Source of the DNA: Mycolicibacterium sp. 018/SC-01/001 | Lineage (GTDB): Bacteria; Actinomycetota; Actinomycetes; Mycobacteriales; Mycobacteriaceae | DNA length: 64,000 nucleotides | Assembly (NCBI RefSeq): GCF_007096635.1 | Contig: NZ_VKAA01000001.1 | Location: 248,001-312,000, forward strand | Direction of reading: 5' to 3' | Translations under genes and position numbers: made by a program | Shown: piece by piece, positions 18,559-27,034 of the stretch | Layout of the letters: each line of letters begins with the position of its first letter | How positions within the stretch are numbered: the stretch's first letter is position 1 | Notes under the pieces: model-generated | What the model saw: the letters and a program-made list of their open reading frames with translations, nothing else | Database searches by the model: none | What the model was told of the DNA's origin: nothing

Positions 18559-19575
18559 CTATCGCTTGGCGGCGCGAAGGCCGACCCAGAATTTCGCGGC
18601 CTCCCGGATCGACTCCTCGACCGGCCTGGGGCGCCACCCCAACTCGCGTCTGGCCTTGCTGCAGTCGACCGGCGCCTCGGCACGCATCAGCCGGACCGAA
18701 TCCAGCGAGAGCCGCTGATCGGTTCCGGTCAGTCGCGCCTTCACGCTGCCGAGTGCCGCCATCGCATAGGTCAGGGGCAGCGGGATCGTCCTGCTCGGTA
18801 CGGGCGCCCCGACCGCTTCGGCAGCGATGCGCACCACCTCGGCGTTCGAGATCATCTTCTCCGAGATCAGGTAGCGCTCGCCGATCCGGCCCTTCTCCGC
18901 GGCCAGCAGCAGCGCCGCTGCGGCATCGTCGATGCCGACGGCCTCCAACTCGATGCTGCCCAGCACGAACGGCAACTTGCCGAACGCGGCGCCGGCGATG
19001 ATCGCGCCGTGCGGAGTACGACCCCAGTCCCCCGCGCCGTAGGTGGTGGACACGCACATCGCCACGGCGGGCAAACCGCGGGTGCGCGCGTACTCCAGGA
19101 CGAGCCGCTCGGCCTGTACGCGCGACTGCACGTACGGGGTCAGCCCGCGCTCGTCGGTGATCACGTCGTCCTCGGTCGCGGTGTGGCCGCGTCGCCGCGC
19201 GACCGTGGCATAGCTGCTGGTGAAGACGAACTTCGTGAGCGAGGCGGCGATCTCGGGCTCGACGGCGACGTCGAGCACGTGTCGGGTGCCCTCGACGTTG
19301 GTGCGGAACAGCGGCGCCGGATCGCGCAGCCACCCGCGGGTGTCGACGACGCAGTAGTAGACGACGTCGCAGCCCGTCATCGCCTCGCGCAGGACGCCCG
19401 CGTCGAAGATGTCGCCGACGAACCGGGTCACCGTCAGATCGTCGATGATGTCCTGGATCGCAACGGTGTTGGCCTTCTCGCGCACCATCACGCGGACGTC
19501 TTCGCCTGCCTCGACGAGCTGCCGGGTCACGTGGCTGCCGAGGTAGCCGCTGGCGCCGATCACCAGGGCACTCAT
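18559..19575 (-). CDS. NAD(P)-dependent epimerase/dehydratase (extended SDR)
   Basis: This ~338-aa extended SDR begins with ALVIGASGYLGSHVTRQL. The active site has Ser in FTSSYATV and a Tyr in TPYVQSRVQAE; the normal YxxxK lysine is replaced, since the sequence reads Tyr-Val-Gln-Ser-Arg. It resembles dihydroflavonol-4-reductase or 3-beta-hydroxysteroid-dehydrogenase-like proteins (Rv0139 by position). The start ATG overlaps the upstream SnoaL-like stop (ATGA), so the two are coupled. The KstR-like box upstream hints at sterol or related lipid metabolism; that is inference. Confidence 0.82.
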   Translation of the reverse strand: MSALVIGASGYLGSHVTRQLVEAGEDVRVMVREKANTVAIQDIIDDLTVTRFVGDIFDAGVLREAMTGCDVVYYCVVDTRGWLRDPAPLFRTNVEGTRHVLDVAVEPEIAASLTKFVFTSSYATVARRRGHTATEDDVITDERGLTPYVQSRVQAERLVLEYARTRGLPAVAMCVSTTYGAGDWGRTPHGAIIAGAAFGKLPFVLGSIELEAVGIDDAAAALLLAAEKGRIGERYLISEKMISNAEVVRIAAEAVGAPVPSRTIPLPLTYAMAALGSVKARLTGTDQRLSLDSVRLMRAEAPVDCSKARRELGWRPRPVEESIREAAKFWVGLRAAKR

Positions 19576-20069
19576 CGCGTCACCTTCGTCATCCACTCGG
19601 CGGCCTCGTCGGGCAGAGTGCCGAGCTCCCGGGCCTTACGGCACCACGTCAGGGTTGCCTTGACGAAGCGCAGCGGGTTGTAGACGTCCTCCTGCCGGCA
19701 CCACTTTCCGTCACCGGCGTAGGTGACGATCGAGATGTTGGTTGCGCTGATGATCGTGCCGTCCCCGGGATCGCGCATCGGGTTGTCGAGTTCGCAGATC
19801 ACCCGCCCGGTCTCGTCGTCGAAGACCTTCCACAGTGACGGGAACGACGTCATGTGACTGCCGGGGAAGGTCTCCATGGTGTTCCAAATCCACGGCCGCA
19901 CCTCCTCGCGGCCACGCATCGTGCCCGCGGCGTGCTCGATGTACAGGACGTCGTCGGTGTACTGCGCGACCCACGGGTCCCAGTCGCGCGTGCGTGCGGC
20001 GTCGTCGACCGTCTTCTCGAACTCGGCGAACGCCGCGGCCAGCTCGTCTCGGGAAAAAGTGCCCGTCAC
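19572..20069 (-). CDS. SnoaL-like/NTF2-fold protein
   Basis: A 165-aa protein of the NTF2-like superfamily. Typical parts are the N-terminal helix (DELAAAFAEFEKTVDDAART), RDWDPWVAQYTDDVLYIEH with the cavity Asp and His, MRGREEVRPWIW and the strand CELDNPMRDP. Such folds serve as small isomerases, hydratases or ligand-binding proteins; no reaction can be assigned. I recall Rv0138 at this position. It starts at GTG only 9 bases from a KstR-like palindrome and leads a three-gene unit with the SDR and FAD oxidoreductase. Confidence 0.82.
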   Translation of the reverse strand: MTGTFSRDELAAAFAEFEKTVDDAARTRDWDPWVAQYTDDVLYIEHAAGTMRGREEVRPWIWNTMETFPGSHMTSFPSLWKVFDDETGRVICELDNPMRDPGDGTIISATNISIVTYAGDGKWCRQEDVYNPLRFVKATLTWCRKARELGTLPDEAAEWMTKVTR

Positions 20070-20078
20070 ACACAGAAC

Positions 20079-20092
20079 TAGAACACGTTCTA
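20079..20092. promoter_or_regulatory. KstR-like operator
   Basis: The 14-mer TAGAACACGTTCTA fits every fixed position of the TNNAACNNGTTNNA consensus recognised by KstR, the TetR-type repressor of cholesterol catabolism genes in mycobacteria. It lies 9 bases upstream of the SnoaL-like start codon, where a repressor would block transcription. It is also about 60 bases upstream of the divergent msrB. KstR itself is not in this window. Confidence 0.68.
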
Positions 20093-20153
20093 CCGAGCTT
20101 GTCGAGGGTCCCGGGCGGATTAAACGCGCTGTCCAGACGGTTATAGATGCACC

Positions 20154-20614
<461 letters not shown>

Positions 20615-20618
<4 letters not shown>

Positions 20619-21124
20619 GCGACTACAAGCGGGCCGTGCTGGCCGGCGGCTGCTTCTGGGGCATGCAGGACCTGATTCGCCGTCAACCGGGCGTGGTGTC
20701 CACCCGCGTCGGTTACACCGGCGGGCAGAACGACCACCCGACGTATCGCAACCATCCCGGGCATGCCGAGGCCGTCGAGATCGTCTACGACCCGGCGCAG
20801 ACCGATTACCGGGCGCTGCTCGAGTTCTTCTTCCAGATCCACGATCCGACGACGAAGAACCGCCAGGGCAATGACGTCGGCAGCAGCTACCGCTCGGAGA
20901 TCTTCTACGTCGACGACGAACAGCGCGAGGTCGCGCTCGACACGATCGCCGACGTGGATGCCTCCGGCCTGTGGCCCGGGAAGGTGGTCACGGAGGTGAG
21001 TCCGGCTCCGGAATTCTGGGAGGCCGAGCCCGAGCACCAGGACTACCTGCTGCACTACCCCAACGGGTACACGTGCCACTTCCCCCGGCCCGGCTGGACG
21101 TTGCCGAAGCGCACACAGGTGTAG
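20615..21124 (+). CDS. msrA: Peptide-methionine (S)-S-oxide reductase
   Basis: A 169-aa MsrA that reduces the S epimer of methionine sulfoxide. The catalytic Cys lies in the diagnostic AGGCFWGMQ near residue 13, followed by [21 protein letters not shown] and FFQIHDPT. The C-terminal region has one further Cys ([10 protein letters not shown]) as a possible recycling residue. It is coupled to msrB upstream. Its stop TAG abuts the reversed stop of the convergent P450 gene. Confidence 0.96.
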
Positions 21125-22450
21125 CTAGCGAGGTCGCACCACGATGCGCCCGCCCAGCTTGGGCGTGTGGGCGACCCCGCGGAAGTGCTGCTTCTCTGCC
21201 GGCTCGGTGGTGGGCTCGATCGTGAAGTGCCGCAACACCGTTCGTAACACCACGTCCATCTCGACGTTGGCGAAGGTGGCCCCGACACAACGTCGGGTGC
21301 CACCGCCGAACGGAATGTGGGCGAACGTCGAGGGCCGCTGACCGACGAAGCGGTCGGGATCGAACCGCGAAGGGTTCGGGAACTCTTCCCCGCGCCGGTG
21401 AATCTGGTTGATGGCCACGAGAATCGAATAGCCTTGCGGCACCACCCAATCCCCGAGCTCGAACGACGGCGCGTAGACGTGCCGCCCGGCGAAGTCGATG
21501 ATCGTGCGTGTGCGCTGGACCTCGAGAACGGCCGCCTGCCGATAGGTGTTGTCGTCGGTGTCGGCCTCGGCGGCCAACCGGTCGAGGACCTCAGGGTGGC
21601 GGCTGAACCGTTCGAAGGCCCACCCGAGTGTCGCGGCGGTGGTCTCGTGACCGGCGGCCAGCAACGTCAGCAATTCGTCGCCGACGTCCTCGCGCGACAT
21701 CGACGAGCCGTCGTCGTAGGTGCTGCGCAGCAGCAGTGAGAGCACATCGTCGCGGGCATCGAGGTTCGGATCGGCGGCGACCGCGTCGATCAGCCGGCCG
21801 ATGATCCGGTCATAGGTCTTGCGGTAGTTGGCGAGCCGACCCCACGGCGTGAACCGCCCGTACGTGTGCGACGGCATCGGGAGAACCGCCAGCCGCGATC
21901 CCAACGTGACCCACGGTGGGATGTTGCGGCGCAGCTCGTCCAGATGAGCCCCGTCCGCGCCGAAGACCGCGCGGAGGATGACATTGAGCGTGATCCGCAT
22001 CATCGGCTCGAGTGTCTCGACCGGTTTCCCCTGCGGCCACGTGCGGATCTCGCGCAGCGTCTCCTCTTCGAAGATGCGCTCGTAGTTCTTGATGCTCCTG
22101 CCGTGCAGCGGCGGGGTCAGCAACTTGCGGCGGCGGCGGTGGTCGGCGCCGTCGAGCGCGAACACCGAACCGGGGCCGAGCACACGGGACAGATTGGGTG
22201 AGATGTTGCCGACCTCGTCGGGATCGGCCATGAACACGTGCTTGGCCAACACGGGGTCGGCCACGATGACCGATTCGCCGAACACCGGGAGGCTCAGAGT
22301 GAAGACGTCGCCGCACTGCCGGGTGGCCTGACGGACTGTCCATTTCCTGGCCAGGGCGAAACCCATTCCCTGCATCGCGTGGGGGATTCGCGGCCCCGGC
22401 GGCAGTCGATCGCGGTCCGACGTTTTGGTACTACCGTGTACCACAGCCAT
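21125..22450 (-). CDS. cyp138: Cytochrome P450, CYP138 family
   Basis: A 441-aa soluble P450. The I-helix oxygen-binding segment is LLAAGHETTAATLGW, the K-helix ExxR is in LEVQRTR, and the haem-ligating Cys is about residue 388 in FGGGTRRCVGATFA. The meander PSRFDPDRF is also present. The whole chain closely resembles M. tuberculosis CYP138, including NLSRVLGPGSVFALDG, and the msrA neighbour is conserved. The substrate is unknown; redox partners are not encoded nearby. The chosen ATG places an inverted repeat in its first codons, so a later start is possible. Confidence 0.93.
   Translation of the reverse strand: MAVVHGSTKTSDRDRLPPGPRIPHAMQGMGFALARKWTVRQATRQCGDVFTLSLPVFGESVIVADPVLAKHVFMADPDEVGNISPNLSRVLGPGSVFALDGADHRRRRKLLTPPLHGRSIKNYERIFEEETLREIRTWPQGKPVETLEPMMRITLNVILRAVFGADGAHLDELRRNIPPWVTLGSRLAVLPMPSHTYGRFTPWGRLANYRKTYDRIIGRLIDAVAADPNLDARDDVLSLLLRSTYDDGSSMSREDVGDELLTLLAAGHETTAATLGWAFERFSRHPEVLDRLAAEADTDDNTYRQAAVLEVQRTRTIIDFAGRHVYAPSFELGDWVVPQGYSILVAINQIHRRGEEFPNPSRFDPDRFVGQRPSTFAHIPFGGGTRRCVGATFANVEMDVVLRTVLRHFTIEPTTEPAEKQHFRGVAHTPKLGGRIVVRPR
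22426..22443. promoter_or_regulatory. Inverted repeat at the cyp138 start
   Basis: TGGTAC and GTACCA arms separated by 6 bases lie in or just before the first codons of cyp138. This spacing and symmetry suit a TetR dimer. The divergent TetR gene is the natural binder, but this is not shown. Confidence 0.4.
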
Positions 22451-22459
22451 GTCGGGTAC

Positions 22460-22475
22460 GGTACCGGTTGGTACC
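22460..22475. promoter_or_regulatory. Paired GGTACC palindromes between cyp138 and tetR
   Basis: Two GGTACC hexamers, 10 bases apart, occupy the short divergent spacer. With the neighbouring TGGTAC-N6-GTACCA repeat they form a cluster of the same half-site. They probably serve as operators controlling both genes. Confidence 0.42.
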
Positions 22476-22496
22476 ACGGGACCGCAAGAGGTGACC

Positions 22497-23072
22497 ATGA
22501 CGGACGGCGCGATGCTGACAGTGGATCGGCTACTCGACGGGCTGACCGTGTCGATCGGCGAACGCGGCTACCGGGAGAGCACCGTCGCCGACATCGTCCG
22601 GCACGCACGGACGTCGAAGCGCACCTTCTACGAACACTTCGCGGGCAAGGAGCAGTGCCTGATCGAACTGCTCCGACGCAACAATGCCGATCTGATCGCG
22701 CGCATCCGCAGCGCTGTCGCGCCGGATGACGACTGGGAGCGCCAGATCCGGCAGGCCGTCGACGCGTACGTGGCACACATCGGAGCCCGGCCGGCCATCA
22801 CGCTGTGCTGGATTCGGGAGGCGCCCGCGCTGGGCGCCGCGTCACGACCGCTGCACCGCCAGGTGATGGGCGATCTCACCGAGCTGTTGACGACGCTGAC
22901 GGCGAGCCCCGGCTTCCGGCGCGCCGGCGTGCGCCCTCTGGGAGACACGACCGCGCTGATCCTGCTGGGCGGGCTCCGCGAGCTCACCGCGTTCGTCGTG
23001 GAGGACGGTCGCGACGTCGCCGAGATCGCCGGGCCCGCGGTCGCTGCCGCGACCGCGTTGACGTCCCAGTGA
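22497..23072 (+). CDS. TetR-family regulator divergent from cyp138
   Basis: A 191-aa regulator with the N-terminal TetR helix-turn-helix (YRESTVADIVRHARTSKRTF followed by EHFAGKEQCL) at residues about 20–60. The C-terminal ligand-binding helices are followed by a short tail. Its gene faces away from cyp138 across a 46-base spacer full of GGTACC half-sites. It therefore probably represses cyp138 and itself in response to a small ligand. I recall Rv0135c in the same place. An alternative GTG lies two codons upstream. Confidence 0.9.
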   Translation: MTDGAMLTVDRLLDGLTVSIGERGYRESTVADIVRHARTSKRTFYEHFAGKEQCLIELLRRNNADLIARIRSAVAPDDDWERQIRQAVDAYVAHIGARPAITLCWIREAPALGAASRPLHRQVMGDLTELLTTLTASPGFRRAGVRPLGDTTALILLGGLRELTAFVVEDGRDVAEIAGPAVAAATALTSQ

Positions 23073-23195
23073 GCTCGCAGGAAAGTCGCCATCCGTTCAA
23101 CTGGTGAGAACCTGCGCGTGGCAACGTGTTCCGGCTGACCATGCGCGCTTCCCGTACATTTCCGTCCGTCCTGGCACCCCTATGAAGGCGACGGT

Positions 23196-24494
23196 ATGCA
23201 CTCGTCCATTGGCAAACCCCTCGTGGCATTCGTCTCAGCCGCCTGCCTGGCGGCCCCGACGATGGTCTCGACCACCACCCCCGACTCCGTGCGCGACACC
23301 GCGACGATTCCCGTCGAGCTGTCCGCCGCAGTCACCACCTTCGATCCGGTACCGCCGTCGATCCGGTCACTGAACTCCGCTCCCGCACCGGCGAGCGACG
23401 CCGCGCTGGTCGACGCCGTCGACACGATGGCCGAGCTGTCCGGTGTCGACAGGGCCACGCTGTTGCTGGAGTTGCTCACCGCGCCGTACCACAATTTCCT
23501 CGGCGTGTCGAAGGCCGTCGGTAGCGCCGTCAACGCCGTCCTGCAGGTGGCCTCACTGCCCTTCTCGGTGGTCACCTACGTTCTGACCAATCGCACCAAC
23601 GAGATTCCCGACTACATCGCCAGTGTCCGCAAGAACCTCGACGGCGCCCTTCCTGGCATCTCGTCCGCGATCAAGACGGAGGTCCAGTACGACCTCGACC
23701 TGCTGTCACAGGTGTTCGGCTCGACCCAACAGTCTTCCGCCACCGCGACCAAAGCGATCACCGCAGCGGCCGATCCGGTGGACCAGGGCACACTGCTGCT
23801 GCAACTGCTGACGATTCCGTACCACAACTTCCTCGGTGTCTCGAAGGCTGTCGGCAGCGCGGCCAACGCCTACCTGCAGCTGGCCTCGCTGCCCTTCTCG
23901 GTGGTCACCTACGTTCTCACCAACCGCACCAACGAGATCCCCGCCTACGTCGACACGGTCAAGGCCAACGTGAAGGGAGCCCTGCCGGGCATCTCCTCCG
24001 CGGTCAAGAGTGAGCTCGCCTACAACAAGAGCATCATCGACCAGGTCTTCGGCGGCAACGATGCCACGGTTGCACTGCAGTCGCGGCACGCCCCGAACCT
24101 GCTCGCCGGGGACGACACGGCAACGACTGTCCTCGACAGCCCGCACCCGTTCCTGGCTCGGCTCGAAGCCACCGAAGAGAAGGCACCGGAGAGCACCGGC
24201 GGTAAGCATCGCGCCCCGGAGGCCGAGGCCGAACCCACCGTGACACCACCGTCGGATCACGAGTCGGACGACACGTCGGACACCAAGTCCGACAACAAGT
24301 CCGACAACAAGTTCGACACGAAGTCGGACACGAAGTCCGACACCAAGGCTGATCCCACCGGTGAGCCGAAGGCGGAGACCGAGACGAAGTCGGAGACCGA
24401 GTCCAAGACCGACAGCAAGGCCGGATCGACGCCCAAGTCGACGACCGGGTCTCTCGGGGGCAAGCACCGCAAGAAGGAAGCAGACGCCGCCTGA
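23196..24494 (+). CDS. Secreted protein with an internal duplication and a charged repetitive tail
   Basis: I do not recognise this 432-aa protein. An N-terminal signal-like segment (KPLVAFVSAACLAAP) is followed by two ~85-residue copies of one unit, at roughly residues 89–175 and 202–288. Each copy contains PYHNFLGVSKAVGSA, LPFSVVTYVLTNRTNEIP and LPGISSA, and ends in QVFG. A linker leads to a lysine/aspartate/serine/threonine-rich tail with repeated SDTK/SDNK tetrads, ending in GGKHRKKEADAA. The hydrophobic core of each unit could be membrane-associated. The gene is monocistronic and followed by a strong terminator. Confidence 0.75.
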   Translation: MHSSIGKPLVAFVSAACLAAPTMVSTTTPDSVRDTATIPVELSAAVTTFDPVPPSIRSLNSAPAPASDAALVDAVDTMAELSGVDRATLLLELLTAPYHNFLGVSKAVGSAVNAVLQVASLPFSVVTYVLTNRTNEIPDYIASVRKNLDGALPGISSAIKTEVQYDLDLLSQVFGSTQQSSATATKAITAAADPVDQGTLLLQLLTIPYHNFLGVSKAVGSAANAYLQLASLPFSVVTYVLTNRTNEIPAYVDTVKANVKGALPGISSAVKSELAYNKSIIDQVFGGNDATVALQSRHAPNLLAGDDTATTVLDSPHPFLARLEATEEKAPESTGGKHRAPEAEAEPTVTPPSDHESDDTSDTKSDNKSDNKFDTKSDTKSDTKADPTGEPKAETETKSETESKTDSKAGSTPKSTTGSLGGKHRKKEADAA

Positions 24495-24505
24495 GCGCTG
24501 ACGCG

Positions 24506-24537
24506 ATCGGCCCCTACCATCTTCGGTGGGGGCCGAT
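24506..24537 (+). terminator. Terminator of the duplicated secreted-protein gene
   Basis: A 13-bp stem (ATCGGCCCCTACC paired with GGTGGGGGCCGAT, one T-G wobble) and a 6-base loop begin 11 bases past the stop codon. It is followed by TCTCGTT rather than a clean U-run. Confidence 0.7.
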
Positions 24538-24619
24538 TCTCGTTGCGGCGGCGCGAAAGTGCACACAGGGTAGCTGCGAGCGACGAACTACAGCGCTGAG
24601 AGCACTCTCGCGCAGACGG

Positions 24620-25249
24620 TCAGGGTGGCGGCGGCGGTGCCGCCGGGTCCGGCAGGAACTGCACCAACCCCGGCGGGATGTTCGTCCCGGGAGGCGGAGC
24701 GGTACCGGGCAGGGGTTCACCGAGCTGCTGCTGCGGCAGCTGGCCCAGCAGCGAACCCCGAAGTCGCCCATCGCGATACAGATCGATGTAGCGGCCCAGC
24801 CACGTGCGCCCGTTGACGTCGGCGTTCTCGTCCCCTGGCGCAACGTCGAACTGCTGACCCTGCCCCGGTGCGGACGGCACCTCGTTCTGCGGCACCCCGT
24901 AGGCATTGTTGAAGGCGCGCAGGTTCGGCACGACACCCGGACCGGCTCCCGGTGCCGACGGCACCGCATTCTGGCCCAACACGGTGGTCCGATCGATGCC
25001 GGAAATCGGCGGTGCGCCGAGCATTCCGGGGACGGAGGGTTCGCCCGCCTGGGCGAGCATGTTCCACCCCTGCGGGCCCAGTGGTGCACCGATCACCGGG
25101 ATGGTGGGACCCTGCGGCGCCGGCGCGGGCGGTGGGGGCTGCGGTGGCTCCGGCGGCGCCGGCGGCTGGGCATTGGCCACAGCTGCGAAGACGACAGCGG
25201 CACCGGCGGCGATGAGCGCCGCCGGTGCCTGCCGGATCACACGTGTCAT
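24620..25249 (-). CDS. Pro-rich secreted protein coupled to an MspA-like porin
   Basis: A 209-aa exported protein of unknown function. The signal peptide ends at VFAAVANA, followed by a poly-Pro/Ala segment (QPPAPPEPPQPPPPAPAP). The middle has few predicted structured elements (TWLGRYIDLYRDGRLRGSL is the clearest), and the end is again proline-rich. Its ATG overlaps the stop of the upstream MspA-like porin by four bases, so it is made together with the porin and may sit near it in the cell envelope. Confidence 0.72.
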   Translation of the reverse strand: MTRVIRQAPAALIAAGAAVVFAAVANAQPPAPPEPPQPPPPAPAPQGPTIPVIGAPLGPQGWNMLAQAGEPSVPGMLGAPPISGIDRTTVLGQNAVPSAPGAGPGVVPNLRAFNNAYGVPQNEVPSAPGQGQQFDVAPGDENADVNGRTWLGRYIDLYRDGRLRGSLLGQLPQQQLGEPLPGTAPPPGTNIPPGLVQFLPDPAAPPPPP

Positions 25250-25950
25250 ACGGACTTCGTGACGCCGTAGTACGCCACGATGTCGTCGGTGTCTGTCGTG
25301 GAGCTCGTCAGGGTCGCGTAGGAGCGCAGGAACGACTGTCCCGCACAGCCATCCACCTTGATGTGGACGTCCTTGAGCGTCACGCGGGCGGGCGCGGCCT
25401 TGAACGACTTCTTGTCCACTGACACCTGGTTCACCGTGCCGGGCTTGAGGTGGATCTCGAGCGTGCCCGAGATCGGGAAGTTCACACCGGTCGGCACGAG
25501 CCCGCCGGTGAGCGTCGAACCCGACGTGCCGACACCCACCGAACCGATGAGGCGGACCTGACCGAGCTCGATACCACAGCCGATCTGGTAGCCGGCCTCC
25601 AGGACACCACCGTTGAGCTTTGTCTTGCCATTACCGGTCACCGTGCCGACAAACGTTCCGCCCACCAGGTATTCACGGGAGGACACCGCGGTGGTCAACG
25701 GGGCGATGGGCAACTGCGTCTCACCGGTGGCTGCGACGCTGAGCTGCCATCCGTCCGGAGACATGACCACTCCGGGGGGTGCGGACGCGACGACACCGTT
25801 GTCCGGCGGCGGACCGGCGTCCGGCGGCGGCGCACCGTCGACCGGCGGCGGCAAGGGAGCCGGCGGAGCCGGCTGCGCGAGCGCGGTGGGTACCGCGAAA
25901 GCCGGGAGAACGAGGCTGGTGGCAGCCAGCGCGAGCAACTTCTTGTTCAT
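25246..25950 (-). CDS. MspA-family porin-like protein
   Basis: A 234-aa exported protein of the MspA family, whose members form octameric outer-membrane channels in fast-growing mycobacteria. After a signal peptide (ending near PTALAQ) comes a proline-rich segment, then the beta-rich domain. EAGYQIGCG aligns with the LELGYQIGF core of MspA, and the C-terminal LRSYATLTSST matches the RPFARLIAST strand. Two Cys (GIGCG-type position and DGCAGQSF) may pair as a disulfide; true MspA has none. The proline-rich N-terminal extension is also unlike MspA. It lies in tandem with a paralogue. Confidence 0.82.
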   Translation of the reverse strand: MNKKLLALAATSLVLPAFAVPTALAQPAPPAPLPPPVDGAPPPDAGPPPDNGVVASAPPGVVMSPDGWQLSVAATGETQLPIAPLTTAVSSREYLVGGTFVGTVTGNGKTKLNGGVLEAGYQIGCGIELGQVRLIGSVGVGTSGSTLTGGLVPTGVNFPISGTLEIHLKPGTVNQVSVDKKSFKAAPARVTLKDVHIKVDGCAGQSFLRSYATLTSSTTDTDDIVAYYGVTKSV

Positions 25951-26020
25951 CGGTGCAAAGGCCTCTCAGAGTGAATCGATCAGCGAAGTCTGTTGTGTCG
26001 AACGAGGATTCGGCCGGGAC

Positions 26021-26710
26021 CTACACGGCCTTCGTCACGCCGAGGTAGGTCACCACATCGTCGGTGTTGTCTGTCGAACTGGTCAGCGTCGCATACGACC
26101 GAATGAAGGACTGACCGGCGCACTGGTCGGTCTTGACTCGCACGCCCGTGAGCGTGATACGGGTCGAGGTGCCCTTGAACGACTTCTTGTCCAGCGCCAC
26201 GGTGGTCACCGTGCCGGGCTTCAGGTAGACCTTGCCCTGCAAGCTCAGCGACGCACCGAACGCCGGGTTACCGGTGAACGGGATGCCGATGCTGGGCGTG
26301 ATGCTCGCACCCGGGTTGATCTCCGTTTCGTCGGAGATGATGCCACAGCCGATCTGCTCGCCTGCCTCCATCGAGCCGCCGGCCAGCGTGGTCTTGCCTT
26401 TTCCGGTGATCTTGCCCGTGAACGTGCCGCTCACCAGGTACTCGCGAGAGGAGATAGCCGTCGTCAACGGGGCGACCGGGAGCTGAGTTTCATTGCTGCC
26501 CACCACTTCCAGGTGCCAGCCGTCAGGCGTGTCCAGGATTCCGGGCGGACCGGACGGGACCGCTCCGTCGGGCGGCGGCGGGACGGGCGCCGCGTCCGCG
26601 ACGGGCTGTACACCTGGATTGGGAGGAGCCGGCTCCGCCGCGACGAGCGGCGCGGTCCACACCGGTGCCGCCAGGCAGACAGCGGCGAGCGTGACATAGC
26701 GGTTAAACAT
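26021..26710 (-). CDS. MspA-family porin-like protein (first of two)
   Basis: A 229-aa paralogue of the next gene, with a signal peptide (CLAAPVWTAPLVAA), a proline-rich stretch and the MspA-like beta domain. Shared landmarks are PVAPLTTAISSREYLVSGTF, EAGEQIGCG and QSFIRSYATLTSST. The two conserved cysteines are retained. It is the promoter-proximal gene of a three-gene porin unit, with a 70-base gap to its paralogue. Whether these proteins form open channels or a periplasmic or outer-membrane accessory is unknown. Confidence 0.8.
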   Translation of the reverse strand: MFNRYVTLAAVCLAAPVWTAPLVAAEPAPPNPGVQPVADAAPVPPPPDGAVPSGPPGILDTPDGWHLEVVGSNETQLPVAPLTTAISSREYLVSGTFTGKITGKGKTTLAGGSMEAGEQIGCGIISDETEINPGASITPSIGIPFTGNPAFGASLSLQGKVYLKPGTVTTVALDKKSFKGTSTRITLTGVRVKTDQCAGQSFIRSYATLTSSTDNTDDVVTYLGVTKAV

Positions 26711-27034
26711 GGGTTCGACGACGCCTCTCGTGGATGCGGGGAACGGGATATCGCCATTGACCCGCAGAGCGTCCACTGGCCGGGTGTCATCCTGGTGAAC
26801 GCAGGGCATCCACTTCAGGCCTCCATCCTTTCGACTACACTTCTTTGCTGAAAGTGCGCTGTGAGGTTCCCTGTGAGCTTGCCACCAACCTCTGGATAGT
26901 TCATTACCGGCCAACTGCGGGTCGCCGTCCGTTCATCTTCGCGGCATTGAGTGCAGCGACCGTGCTGTGGGAAGCGTTGTGTGCGAACATGTCCCGACTG
27001 GCAATCGGCACCGCGAAGAAATTAGGAGAACAGC
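26711..27034. other. Divergent spacer between the porin unit and the secreted-protein pair
   Basis: The spacer must hold two divergent promoters but no consensus pair stands out. It contains an AT-richer stretch near 26850–26910 and a good TAGGAGAA ribosome site just before the GTG at 27035. I see no gene in it. Confidence 0.4.

Noticed and set aside
17171..19333. An open frame joining the FAD oxidoreductase with a 265-codon N-terminal extension.
   Set aside because: The extension runs through the SDR gene out of frame. The oxidoreductase has a natural ATG (MLNGYISHWY) right before its flavin motif.
24290..24450. Possible CRISPR-like short repeats.
   Set aside because: The repeats are in-frame codon repeats (SDTK/SDNK tetrads) inside a coding sequence, without spacers of uniform length or cas genes.
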